From positions 1-24,068 of the IMG/VR virus record IMGVR_UViG_3300021962_009901: a stretch of 24,068 nucleotides of DNA; one strand, given 5' to 3'. The notes below the pieces were generated by a model. It had not been told where the DNA came from. It worked only from the letters and a program-made list of their open reading frames with translations, and did no database searches. Both the position numbers and the translations under genes were made by a program. This DNA is from a virus. Below are positions 14,635 to 22,014 of the stretch, piece after piece (the first letter of the stretch is position 1; the number at the start of each line of letters is the position of its first letter).

Positions 14635-15458
14635 TGATTTATATTTCTGGATCAAATGGACTAATAGGTAAAGAACTATCTAAAAATATTAATAATTATA
14701 TTCCAATTTCTTATCGTGATGAAGATCCAGAAATAAATTTTTTACCAAATTCAATTTTGATACATTTATCATCATCAATAACTCCAAGAAACGGTTTAGA
14801 AGATTTAGAAAAGTCATTGCAAAGTGATGTATTAATACCACTCAAATTATTTCAAAGATATTTAAAAACAAATCCTAACGGAAAAATTATTTTTCTTTCT
14901 ACGTCTGGTGACTTACATAGTTCTGAATACAATGTCATAACTGATGAAAATTCTATTCCTAATCCAAAGTCAATCTACGGAACTCATAAATTACTTTTAG
15001 AAAGTTATATTAAACTACTTCATAAAACTAATAATTTTACCAGTATAATTTTTAGAGTTACTAATGTTTATGGTGGCAAACCAAGTAAATCTAGAGTTAA
15101 TGGAATCATAGATAAACTCATTACGAGTGATGTTATAACAATAACAACGAGTGTTGAAGAGACTGTTAATTTTATTCATATGGATGATTTGATTAGTTTG
15201 TTATTGAAGGCAATACATGCAGAGATAAGTGGGTATAATTTGTTTTTAGTTGGCGGTTCTAATTCAATTTCAATTGGTGGATTAATTAAAAAAATTCAAA
15301 ATTATGTTTCTCCCAAAATCATATACAAAAATCAAAATTCAAAACCATTATACATAAACATAGACACTACAAAGGCACAAAAATATTTTAATTGGGAGTG
15401 CAAGTATTCGATTGATAGTGGTATAATTAAACAAGTAAAATCTTTGAAATCTTTATGA
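14634..15458 (+). CDS. NAD-dependent epimerase/dehydratase family protein (reductase candidate)
   Basis: A 274-aa SDR with a shortened nucleotide-binding start GSNGLIG (6-12) of the RmlD/Fcl-like kind (MIYISGSNGLIGKEL), and Y115/K119 (YGTHK) after a STSG segment (89-92). The start resembles 4-ketoreductases that finish deoxysugar nucleotides more than dehydratases. It lies between the fucosyltransferase and GT6 genes; the ATG shares one base with the upstream stop and the end overlaps the next by 4 nt. The very low GC content and Ile/Asn/Lys-rich composition are noteworthy. The most likely job is a keto reduction of a GDP- or dTDP-sugar, which is inferred. Confidence 0.78.
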   Translation: MIYISGSNGLIGKELSKNINNYIPISYRDEDPEINFLPNSILIHLSSSITPRNGLEDLEKSLQSDVLIPLKLFQRYLKTNPNGKIIFLSTSGDLHSSEYNVITDENSIPNPKSIYGTHKLLLESYIKLLHKTNNFTSIIFRVTNVYGGKPSKSRVNGIIDKLITSDVITITTSVEETVNFIHMDDLISLLLKAIHAEISGYNLFLVGGSNSISIGGLIKKIQNYVSPKIIYKNQNSKPLYINIDTTKAQKYFNWECKYSIDSGIIKQVKSLKSL

Positions 15459-16174
15459 AAGTTGCTATTTCATTTTTTGGTACTGGGAGTTATTTAAATT
15501 TTTTACCAAACTGGTATGAGTCGATTGAAAATAATCTTTTTCCAGAAATAGAAAAAAAAATTATCGTTTTCACTGATGGTGAAGGCGATTTTCCTGAAAA
15601 TATAGTTAAAGTAGAAACAGAACATTTTGGATGGCCAGAAGTTTTTCATAAAACTTTTGAAACAATTCTGAGAGCAAAGGACATTATTAGTGAATGTGAT
15701 TGGTTCATCTCAATTGATGCTGATATGATAGTTAAAAAAACAATTACTGTAGAAGAATTTTTAGATGAATCAAAGGATTATATTGGAGTACATCACCCAT
15801 GTGCTTACTTAAAACTCAAACCTCATGACAAATTCCCTGGTTCTTTTGATGTAAATCCTTTATCTAATGCATGTATCACTGAGGATATGGATACTTCTGT
15901 TTATTATCAGGGATGTTTATGGGGAGGAAAAGTTCCTGAAATTATTAATATGATGGAATTGTTGGATAAATGGACTAAGGAAGACATAAAAAACAATAGT
16001 GTTCCTGTTTGGTATGAGGAATCTTATTTTAATAAATTCTTCATTACAAATAAAGATAAAGTTAATACTCTTTCTCCTTCTTTTGCATATCCAGAAGACT
16101 ATAAAGAGTATTGTGATTTTGAAGAAAAGATCACGCATATTTCTAAAAATAATCAACAATATCATAATCAGTAA
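15455..16174 (+). CDS. family 6 glycosyltransferase (GT6, ABO-like)
   Basis: A 239-aa GT-A fold enzyme. The start FFGTGSYLNFLPNWYES matches the GT6 opening, SIDADM gives an intact DxD (D88, D90), YYQGCLWGG corresponds to the acceptor/donor segment seen in ABO enzymes, and WYEESYFNKFF is the conserved W-x-E/D-E-S-x-x-N-K-(Y/F) block. GT6 enzymes add alpha-1,3-linked Gal or GalNAc with retention, typically onto fucosylated galactose. Many cellular bacterial GT6 members have NxN instead of DxD, so this version resembles the animal type. It has no membrane anchor. Its location near a GT11 gene is functionally suggestive. Confidence 0.87.
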   Translation: MKVAISFFGTGSYLNFLPNWYESIENNLFPEIEKKIIVFTDGEGDFPENIVKVETEHFGWPEVFHKTFETILRAKDIISECDWFISIDADMIVKKTITVEEFLDESKDYIGVHHPCAYLKLKPHDKFPGSFDVNPLSNACITEDMDTSVYYQGCLWGGKVPEIINMMELLDKWTKEDIKNNSVPVWYEESYFNKFFITNKDKVNTLSPSFAYPEDYKEYCDFEEKITHISKNNQQYHNQ

Positions 16175-16176
16175 TT

Positions 16177-16953
16177 ATGTCTAAAAAATTATCAGTTTAT
16201 TATCACATCTGGAGTCCAGATGGTTCAGACCTTTGGAAATTAATGGTCGATGAACAACTCAAAAGAATTTATCGTAATGGTCTTCCAGAAGAAGCATCTA
16301 TTTACTGTGCGATCAATGGACCTCAGGCAAATAGAATTGCAGAGTATGTTTCAATTTATAATTGGTTAACTGTTCTGGATGTCTCAATAGATGAGAGTGA
16401 ATATGAAGGATTTACTCTTAAAAAATTGTATGAAGAAACTCATTTTAATCCTGACTTAAAAGCAGTTGCGTATTTGCATACAAAGGGAATTAGTCACATG
16501 TGTGGCGTAAGAGACCACTATTCTGATCGTAAATTTAGAGCTGTTAATAGTTGGAGACATCAGATGGAGTGGGGAATTCTTGATAGGTGGAAAGAAGCAG
16601 TTGATAAACTTGACGAATATCAAGTTTCTGGTGTAAACTATTGTTTAGATCCATGGCCACATATGAGTGGAAATTTTTGGTGGGCTAGGTCTGATTATGT
16701 AAAGACATTAATTCACCCAACCCGAGACAGATTTCCTAATGACAGTAGAGATTTTGGTCCAATTCAAAGAATGAATTTTGAAAAATGGATCGGACTGAAT
16801 AATCCAAAGTCTTTTAGTTTTTATAATGCTCCATTTAGTTACGATTTTAAAGGTATGAAACCAGATATACAACCAACACCACCTGGAGAACCACATTGGT
16901 TTTGGTTATACAGAGACGACATTGAACCCTATTATAGAAAGGAAGGTAACTGA
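16177..16953 (+). CDS. uncharacterised glycan-cluster protein, likely glycosyltransferase
   Basis: A 258-aa soluble protein. Recognisable features are YHIWSPDG near the start, VAYLHTKGISH in the middle, WRHQMEW, and WPHMSGNFWWARSDY (about 160-174). This HTKG ... SGNFWWA pattern occurs in uncharacterised proteins of polysaccharide clusters and large DNA viruses, and SGNFWWA suggests an acceptor-binding loop. Many Trp residues are consistent with sugar binding. It lies 2 nt after the GT6 stop and 1 nt before the next gene's start. I infer a transferase but do not know a characterised member. Confidence 0.58.
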   Translation: MSKKLSVYYHIWSPDGSDLWKLMVDEQLKRIYRNGLPEEASIYCAINGPQANRIAEYVSIYNWLTVLDVSIDESEYEGFTLKKLYEETHFNPDLKAVAYLHTKGISHMCGVRDHYSDRKFRAVNSWRHQMEWGILDRWKEAVDKLDEYQVSGVNYCLDPWPHMSGNFWWARSDYVKTLIHPTRDRFPNDSRDFGPIQRMNFEKWIGLNNPKSFSFYNAPFSYDFKGMKPDIQPTPPGEPHWFWLYRDDIEPYYRKEGN

Positions 16954-16954
16954 C

Positions 16955-17677
16955 ATGACTTTTGGATGCTTTCATACTGTTTATGAAAACAAAAAAGCAA
17001 CGGAATTTATTTTGCAAGAATTTAGAAAATTTCATCCAGATGCACCATATACTTTAATCTGCGATGGTGGAGTAGATTATTCCGATTTAGCAAAAAAATA
17101 TAATTGCAAATACGTTCATTCGTACATGAGAATTGGTAGGAGGAACTGGGGAGATCCTTCTGGTGTTTATGGTTTTACTAAGGATGAAAGTCTTCATTGG
17201 ATTCATCATTTTCGAGAAGCAGCAAAGCATGTCAGAGAAAATGGGGGAACACATATGATTATGATGGAGGATGATGTTCTCACTCAAGGAAAAGTGAAAA
17301 TAGATCCATCTTGGGAGTGTGCTGGATTTGATGTTCCTGGCAATAAAATTTCTCCAGGTCTTCTTTCATATATTGTTGATAAGTATGGAGCTAATCCAAA
17401 TGTTGATTGGTATGGAGCAGGCGGTGGAAGCATCTATAATATTGATACATTTCTAGATAACTATCATAAAATATATGATTTTATTGATGAAGAATTTGAT
17501 CTAATTTTAAATACAATGGACCATAGATTTGGATGGTTGGATCTTTATATGCAAATTGCCTATTTTATTTGTGGTAAAGATTATTCAATTAATACTAATT
17601 TGACTGAGACTTGGAAAACCCCAGATTTTAGGAATTCCGAATACACACTTATTCATGCATATAAAGAACTTTACTAA
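16955..17677 (+). CDS. putative glycosyltransferase, 240 aa
   Basis: The protein starts MTFGCFHTVYENKKAT and has MIMMEDDVL in the middle (about 104-112). This is an EDD motif after hydrophobic residues, as in GT-A enzymes where it binds metal and nucleotide sugar. YGAGGGSIYN (about 153-162) fits the following acceptor region. The ATG at 16955 has a purine-rich GGAAGG upstream and avoids the TTG at 16922 inside the previous gene. The gene ends one base before the next start. A family number cannot be assigned by eye; a sugar transferase is likely. Confidence 0.68.
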   Translation: MTFGCFHTVYENKKATEFILQEFRKFHPDAPYTLICDGGVDYSDLAKKYNCKYVHSYMRIGRRNWGDPSGVYGFTKDESLHWIHHFREAAKHVRENGGTHMIMMEDDVLTQGKVKIDPSWECAGFDVPGNKISPGLLSYIVDKYGANPNVDWYGAGGGSIYNIDTFLDNYHKIYDFIDEEFDLILNTMDHRFGWLDLYMQIAYFICGKDYSINTNLTETWKTPDFRNSEYTLIHAYKELY

Positions 17678-17678
17678 T

Positions 17679-18620
17679 ATGAACATTGCACTTATCGGAC
17701 CTGGTATTATGCCTATTCCCCCTGATGGGTGGGGAGCGGTTGAAAGTTTAATTTGGGATTATGCTCTTCAATTGGAGAAATTAGGACACACTGGAACCAT
17801 TATCAATACTCCAAATTGGAATGAAATATTGAATTATTTGAAAGAAGATAAGTATGATTTTGCTCATCTTCATTATGATGTTTTTCATGAGTTGTTGGAT
17901 CTAATTCCTGATATTCCTAAGATTGCTATAAGTAGTCATTATCCATATATCGACCAACCTTATATGCATCGTAGAGATGGATATGATAAGACATTTGATT
18001 TTATCATCAAAAATAAAAAATATTATATCTTTTGCATCTCTAAAAAAGATTATCAAACGTTTAAAAATGCAGGTGCTGACGAAAGCAAACTTTTACTTTC
18101 TGAGAATGGTGCTAATCATGAAACATTTACTTATTGCAAGGATCCTGTAAAGGCAGATAGATCTTTGTATCTTGGGCAGATTTATCATCGCAAGAAACAG
18201 TGGTTATATCAATCTATTAAATGTATTGATTTCGTGGGAAAGAATAGTAATTCTACTCCCTTTGATCCGTCAATTAATTATCTTGGTGAATGGTCGGATG
18301 AATATAAAAAACAACATCTGACGGACTACGGAAACCTTGTTCTTCTTTCTGATGGAGAAAATGGAACTCCTTTAGTAGTTAAAGAAGCATTAATTAATGG
18401 TCTTGGAGTGGTGATCTCTAAGTATGCTGCTCATGATGTTGATACTTCTCTACCTTTTATTACTTTGATAGAAGATGATAAGTTGGAAGATATTGAATAT
18501 GTAAAAAATAAAATAGAAGAAAATCGTGAAGTATCTTTAACTATGCGTGATGAAATTCGTGACTATGCGATGGAGAATTTTTCTTGGGAAAAATTAGTAA
18601 AACTCTACGTGCAGAATTGA
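17679..18620 (+). CDS. GT4-like glycosyltransferase, copy 1
   Basis: A 313-aa GT-B fold protein. It begins MNIALIGPGIMPIPPDGWGA, the family's N-terminal glycine loop followed by WGAVE; next come a donor-side ENGANHETF segment and DGENGTPLVVKEALINGLG, the E-x7-E-like donor motif with the second Glu at KEAL. It is clearly a paralogue of the next gene, with the same landmarks throughout. Relative to that copy it lacks some residues in the middle and has NGTPLV where the other has AHPLV. The start at 17679 is 1 nt after the upstream stop; a longer start at 17655 is unnecessary. It probably adds a hexose to the glycan. Confidence 0.82.
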   Translation: MNIALIGPGIMPIPPDGWGAVESLIWDYALQLEKLGHTGTIINTPNWNEILNYLKEDKYDFAHLHYDVFHELLDLIPDIPKIAISSHYPYIDQPYMHRRDGYDKTFDFIIKNKKYYIFCISKKDYQTFKNAGADESKLLLSENGANHETFTYCKDPVKADRSLYLGQIYHRKKQWLYQSIKCIDFVGKNSNSTPFDPSINYLGEWSDEYKKQHLTDYGNLVLLSDGENGTPLVVKEALINGLGVVISKYAAHDVDTSLPFITLIEDDKLEDIEYVKNKIEENREVSLTMRDEIRDYAMENFSWEKLVKLYVQN

Positions 18621-18638
18621 AAAGATGGAGTCAATTCA

Positions 18639-19592
18639 ATGAACATCTGTATTATTGGTCCAGGTTTTTCTCAAATACCTCCAGTTGGTTGGGGTGCGGT
18701 TGAGATTGTAATTTGGGATACTGCAAATGCTTTAAAAGAGTTGGGGCATCAAGTGCATATCATTAATACCACAAACCCACAAGAAATCATTGGTACGATT
18801 AATCAATTAAATCCTGACTTTGTACATGTTCATTATGATGATTATGTCTTTCTTTATCCATACATTCAATTTCCAAAAGCAATTACAACTCATTATGGGT
18901 ACTTAGAAAGACCCGAAATGTATGGGGCATACTCATACAAAGCAAATGGGTTTGCAAATATTAAACCAAATGTTTTTGCTTTATCCGATGGGATTAAAAA
19001 CATTTATAAAAATCAAATGAGAATTCCTGAGAACAATTTATATGTTGTTCCTAATGGAGTTTCTAATGAAAAATTTAGAGTTACTGATGATCTAAAATAT
19101 TCGGATAGAAGCATTTATCTTGCAAAAGTAGATTATAGAAAAAGACAAACTCTTTTTCAGAGTATTCCCTCAATTTATTACGCAGGAAATATTGTAGATG
19201 AAAGATTTGAGATTAATAAAAACTATCTTGGTGAATGGTCAAAAGAGGATTTATATGAAAATTTAACTGATTATGCTAATCTAATTTTACTATCTGATGG
19301 TGAAGCACATCCACTTGTTTGTATGGAGGCACTTGCGGCTGGATTAGGATTGGTAATTTCTGAATGGGCTACTGCTAATCTAGATCTAACAAAAGATTTC
19401 ATCACAGTGATTCCTGAGAGTAAGATTACTGATCTTGATTATATTTCAAATAAAATAGAAGAGAACAGAATTGTATCTTTGAAAAAAAGAAAAGAAATAG
19501 TAGAATATGCAAGGCAGTTTAGTTGGAAAACACAATTAGAAACCTACTACATTCCTTCTGTAAAAAATGTCATAGAAAAAACTAATGGATAA
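18639..19592 (+). CDS. GT4-like glycosyltransferase, copy 2
   Basis: A 317-aa GT-B protein, the tandem paralogue of the gene before it. Shared landmarks are IGPGFSQIPPVGWGAVE near the start, VVPNGVSNEKF in the middle, LGEWSKED, and DGEAHPLVCMEALAAGLG as donor-binding motif with E in CMEAL. The donor motif here is closer to the classical GT4 form (E-x-F/H-G/P-L-x-x-x-E-A-x-A-x-G) than in copy 1, so the two may use different donors. GGAG (18627-18630) lies 8 nt before the ATG. The 18-nt gap before it is among the largest in the cluster. The end overlaps the GT25 gene by 8 nt. Confidence 0.84.
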   Translation: MNICIIGPGFSQIPPVGWGAVEIVIWDTANALKELGHQVHIINTTNPQEIIGTINQLNPDFVHVHYDDYVFLYPYIQFPKAITTHYGYLERPEMYGAYSYKANGFANIKPNVFALSDGIKNIYKNQMRIPENNLYVVPNGVSNEKFRVTDDLKYSDRSIYLAKVDYRKRQTLFQSIPSIYYAGNIVDERFEINKNYLGEWSKEDLYENLTDYANLILLSDGEAHPLVCMEALAAGLGLVISEWATANLDLTKDFITVIPESKITDLDYISNKIEENRIVSLKKRKEIVEYARQFSWKTQLETYYIPSVKNVIEKTNG

Positions 19593-20385
19593 GAATAAAT
19601 CAACATATAAACTTAAAAACATTGGGCCCATTTATTACTTAAATCTTGATGGCCAACCCGAAAGGCGTCAATATATGGAGGACCAATTTAAGTATTGGGA
19701 GATAGAAAATTATACTCGCATCTCTGCATATGATGGTCGTGAAGATGACTTGAGTGATATTCTTACCGGACGTTATCCCGAAATGATGTCTTCTGGTGAG
19801 ATTGGATGTATTACATCTCATCTAAAAGCCATCAAACATTGGTATGAAACATCAGATAGTCCATATGCAATTATTATGGAAGATGATTGCAATCTTGATC
19901 TTGTAAAGTATTGGAACTTTACTTGGTCAGATTTTTATGCACATATCCCTTATGACTGGGATATTGTTCAAATTGCAATTATCTGTACTGGTGATATTCA
20001 TGTAAAACTTCATAAAAGATTTGTGAATGATTTTTCAACTGCTTGCTACCTAATTACTCGTCATCATGCAGAAAAACTCTTGAGGTTTCATGTTCGGGGA
20101 GACAAGTATAAACTTGATAATGGCGTAAAACCAAGACCAGTTGCTGACGACTTGATTTACAATTCTGGGAATACTTATTCGATTCCTCTTTTTCTTTATA
20201 GAATTGAACTTGGGTCGTCTATTCATCCAGAACATATTGATGCATTTCATAAAGGCAATCATGACGCATTACTAAATTTTTGGAGTCAGAATGGACCAGA
20301 GATTGATATTAGAGATTATATGAATTATGATCCTTATTTGGGACGAATAACAGAAAATTCTGCTGTTCAGCAGCAAAACCCTTGA
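19585..20385 (+). CDS. glycosyltransferase family 25 (LPS biosynthesis) protein
   Basis: A 266-aa protein with the GT25 pattern: IYYLNLDGQPERR (N20, D22, R27, R28), SSGEIGCITSHLKAI (69-83, where the G-E-I/V-G-C-x-x-S-H block is diagnostic), and IIMEDDC (E99, D100, D101) as the metal-binding acidic motif. STACYLITRHHAEKLL follows as the typical second half. GT25 enzymes transfer galactose or similar sugars to LPS core or O-antigen. It is the last gene of the glycan run. Its stop codon overlaps the -35 element of a promoter, and a terminator follows 32 nt later. Confidence 0.9.
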   Translation: MDKNKSTYKLKNIGPIYYLNLDGQPERRQYMEDQFKYWEIENYTRISAYDGREDDLSDILTGRYPEMMSSGEIGCITSHLKAIKHWYETSDSPYAIIMEDDCNLDLVKYWNFTWSDFYAHIPYDWDIVQIAIICTGDIHVKLHKRFVNDFSTACYLITRHHAEKLLRFHVRGDKYKLDNGVKPRPVADDLIYNSGNTYSIPLFLYRIELGSSIHPEHIDAFHKGNHDALLNFWSQNGPEIDIRDYMNYDPYLGRITENSAVQQQNP

Positions 20386-20411
20386 CATGATCCCAAAAAA
20401 AGTGTTAAGAT
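20382..20411 (+). promoter_or_regulatory. promoter candidate for the porin gene
   Basis: A perfect TTGACA (20382-20387), overlapping the GT25 stop codon, is followed after 18 nt by TAAGAT (20406-20411), a four-of-six -10. The predicted start near 20418 falls at the beginning of the terminator hairpin, so a transcript would carry this hairpin at its 5' end. Confidence 0.45.
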
Positions 20412-20416
20412 GCAGG

Positions 20417-20443
20417 AACCTTAAAACAACTTAAGGTTTTTTT
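20417..20443 (+). terminator. intrinsic terminator after the glycan cluster
   Basis: AACCTTAA (20417-20424) and TTAAGGTT (20431-20438) pair perfectly around AACAAC, followed by seven T (20437-20443). It ends the long glycan transcript before the porin gene. Confidence 0.83.
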
Positions 20444-20471
20444 CATATTCTATAGAAGAAAATAAAAACTT

Positions 20472-21941
20472 ATGAAACTCAAACAACTGATGCTTGCACC
20501 TGTTGCTCTGGGAATGGTTGCTCCTGTTGCTGCTAATGCCACAGATCTTAATATGACTGCAGTCAACCAATATGCAACCTCTGAGCAGGTCACAAGCGTT
20601 ACTCAACTTTCTGATGTGCAACCTACCGATTGGGCATACCAGGCACTCAGCAACCTCGTAGAGCGTTATGGTTGCGTTGCTGGTTATCCTAACGGCACCT
20701 TTGGTGGTGGTAGTGCAATGACTCGCTACGAGGCAGCAGCACTTCTGAATGCTTGCCTTGACCGTGTTACTGAAAATACAGATGAACTTAAGCGTCTTGC
20801 TAATGAGTTCCGCAATGAACTTACCGTAATTCAAGGTAAGGTTGCAGGTCTGGAAGCACAAGTTACCACTCTTGAAGCACAACAGTTCTCTACTACTACC
20901 AAACTGCGTGGTGAAGCAAACTTTGTTCTTGGTGGTGTTGATGATTATCAGACCAAAGGTGGTGATGTAACTCACACCGCTTTTAACTATGATCTCCGTC
21001 TGAACCTGGATACTTCATTCACTGGTAAGGATCTGCTTCGCACTCGTCTGCGTTCATCCAACTTCAGTGGTGATCCTTTCGGTTCTAGTTCTTCTTTGTT
21101 TAAACTAGATAAGGCAGACAGCACTATTAGTGAAGTTGGCAACAATGTAGTGATTGACCGTCTCTACTATTCGTTCCCTGCTTTCAATAACAGTACGACT
21201 CTGACTGCTGGTGCTCTGGTTCGTAATACCGAAATCTCTTGGCTGCCTACTGCATACAAGTCTGGTATTCTTGACTTCTTCTCCGTTGCTGGTACTCCTG
21301 GCGTCTATAACAAGGCAGTTGGTGCTGGTTTCGGTGCTCAGTACGGCACAAAAGGTCTTATTGCTGGTATCAACTATGTTGCACAAGCAGGTCAAGATAG
21401 CACTCGTGGTGAGTTTGATGAGACTGGTGCTCTGAATACTCTCGCACAAATCGGTTATCGTGGTACTAACTGGGGTGCTGCATTCGGTTATCGTTATGGT
21501 ACAGAAGGCACTCGCGTTCGCACCTACAACGGTTTGAATGGTGCTTCTGGTGCTCTGGTTCCTGGTCAAACCTCTAATGGTTATGCACTGAATGCTTACT
21601 GGCAGCCTGAGAAAGCAGGTATTATCCCTTCTGTCTCTGCTGGTTATGGTTGGAACACTGTAAGTGGTACTGAAAGTGCTGCTACCAACAGTCAGTCCTG
21701 GTTCGCTGGTCTTCAGTGGGAAGATGTGTTTGTTGGTGGTAATTCCGCTGGTGTTGCTATCGGTCAGGCACCTACTGGTGAGAACCTTGAGAAGGCAACG
21801 ATGCTTGAGATCTTCTACAAGTATCAAGTATCTGATAACATCAGTGTCACTCCTGCTATTATCTACGGTAGTGATAACCAACGTCTTGCTGGTAACTCTT
21901 CCAACTGGGGTGGTGTGATTCAAACCACGTTTAAGTTCTGA
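20472..21941 (+). CDS. cyanobacterial-type SLH-domain outer-membrane porin
   Basis: A 489-aa precursor. A signal peptide covers residues 1-23 (MKLKQLMLAPVALGM..., cleavage after ANA). An SLH domain lies at about 45-98 (DVQPTDWAYQAL, GYPNGTFGGG, MTRYEAAALLN), followed by a coiled-coil-prone stretch (100-138) and a long beta-barrel of the OprB-like porin type rich in Gly/Tyr/aromatic strands, ending in the terminal Phe (TTFKF) needed for outer-membrane insertion. It matches the SomA/Slr1841-type porins of cyanobacteria, which bind peptidoglycan through SLH and carry solutes such as ions. The GC content is higher than the glycan genes, consistent with a separate origin. In a phage it could change host uptake or mask/replace a receptor; both are inferences. 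Confidence 0.9.
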   Translation: MKLKQLMLAPVALGMVAPVAANATDLNMTAVNQYATSEQVTSVTQLSDVQPTDWAYQALSNLVERYGCVAGYPNGTFGGGSAMTRYEAAALLNACLDRVTENTDELKRLANEFRNELTVIQGKVAGLEAQVTTLEAQQFSTTTKLRGEANFVLGGVDDYQTKGGDVTHTAFNYDLRLNLDTSFTGKDLLRTRLRSSNFSGDPFGSSSSLFKLDKADSTISEVGNNVVIDRLYYSFPAFNNSTTLTAGALVRNTEISWLPTAYKSGILDFFSVAGTPGVYNKAVGAGFGAQYGTKGLIAGINYVAQAGQDSTRGEFDETGALNTLAQIGYRGTNWGAAFGYRYGTEGTRVRTYNGLNGASGALVPGQTSNGYALNAYWQPEKAGIIPSVSAGYGWNTVSGTESAATNSQSWFAGLQWEDVFVGGNSAGVAIGQAPTGENLEKATMLEIFYKYQVSDNISVTPAIIYGSDNQRLAGNSSNWGGVIQTTFKF

Positions 21942-21963
21942 TAATCCACTCATAATTTGAGTT

Positions 21964-21995
21964 AGACCACTCTTTTCTGGGGTGGTCTTTTTTTT
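21964..21995 (+). terminator. intrinsic terminator after the porin gene
   Basis: AGACCACTC (21964-21972) pairs with GGGTGGTCT (21980-21988), with one G-T pair, followed by eight T (21988-21995). It isolates the porin transcript from the hli promoter. Confidence 0.87.
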
Positions 21996-22014
21996 GACTT
22001 CCTGACAAAAGGAC

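Larger units (their letters stand above)
1543..20385 (+). other. glycan / sugar-nucleotide biosynthesis cluster (23 genes)
   Basis: From the cytidylyltransferase gene to the GT25 gene, all genes are on one strand, almost always overlapping or separated by only a few bases. The largest internal gaps are 34 nt before 4329 and 18 nt before 18639. The DNA is markedly more AT-rich than the flanks. Nearly all products are cytoplasmic sugar-nucleotide enzymes, methyltransferases or glycosyltransferases. No membrane protein, flippase, polymerase or initiating transferase is present. The block looks like an acquired surface-polysaccharide cassette. Large LPS-type clusters are known in some cyanomyoviruses. 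Confidence 0.85.

Noticed and set aside
20421-20975. 184-codon open frame on the minus strand
   Set aside because: Antisense of the porin N-terminus, running through the terminator region; no motif or ribosome site.
21105-21953. 282-codon open frame on the minus strand
   Set aside because: It is the antisense shadow of the porin gene; the plus-strand protein has a signal peptide, SLH domain and barrel, while the minus frame is low-complexity Ser/Thr-rich.
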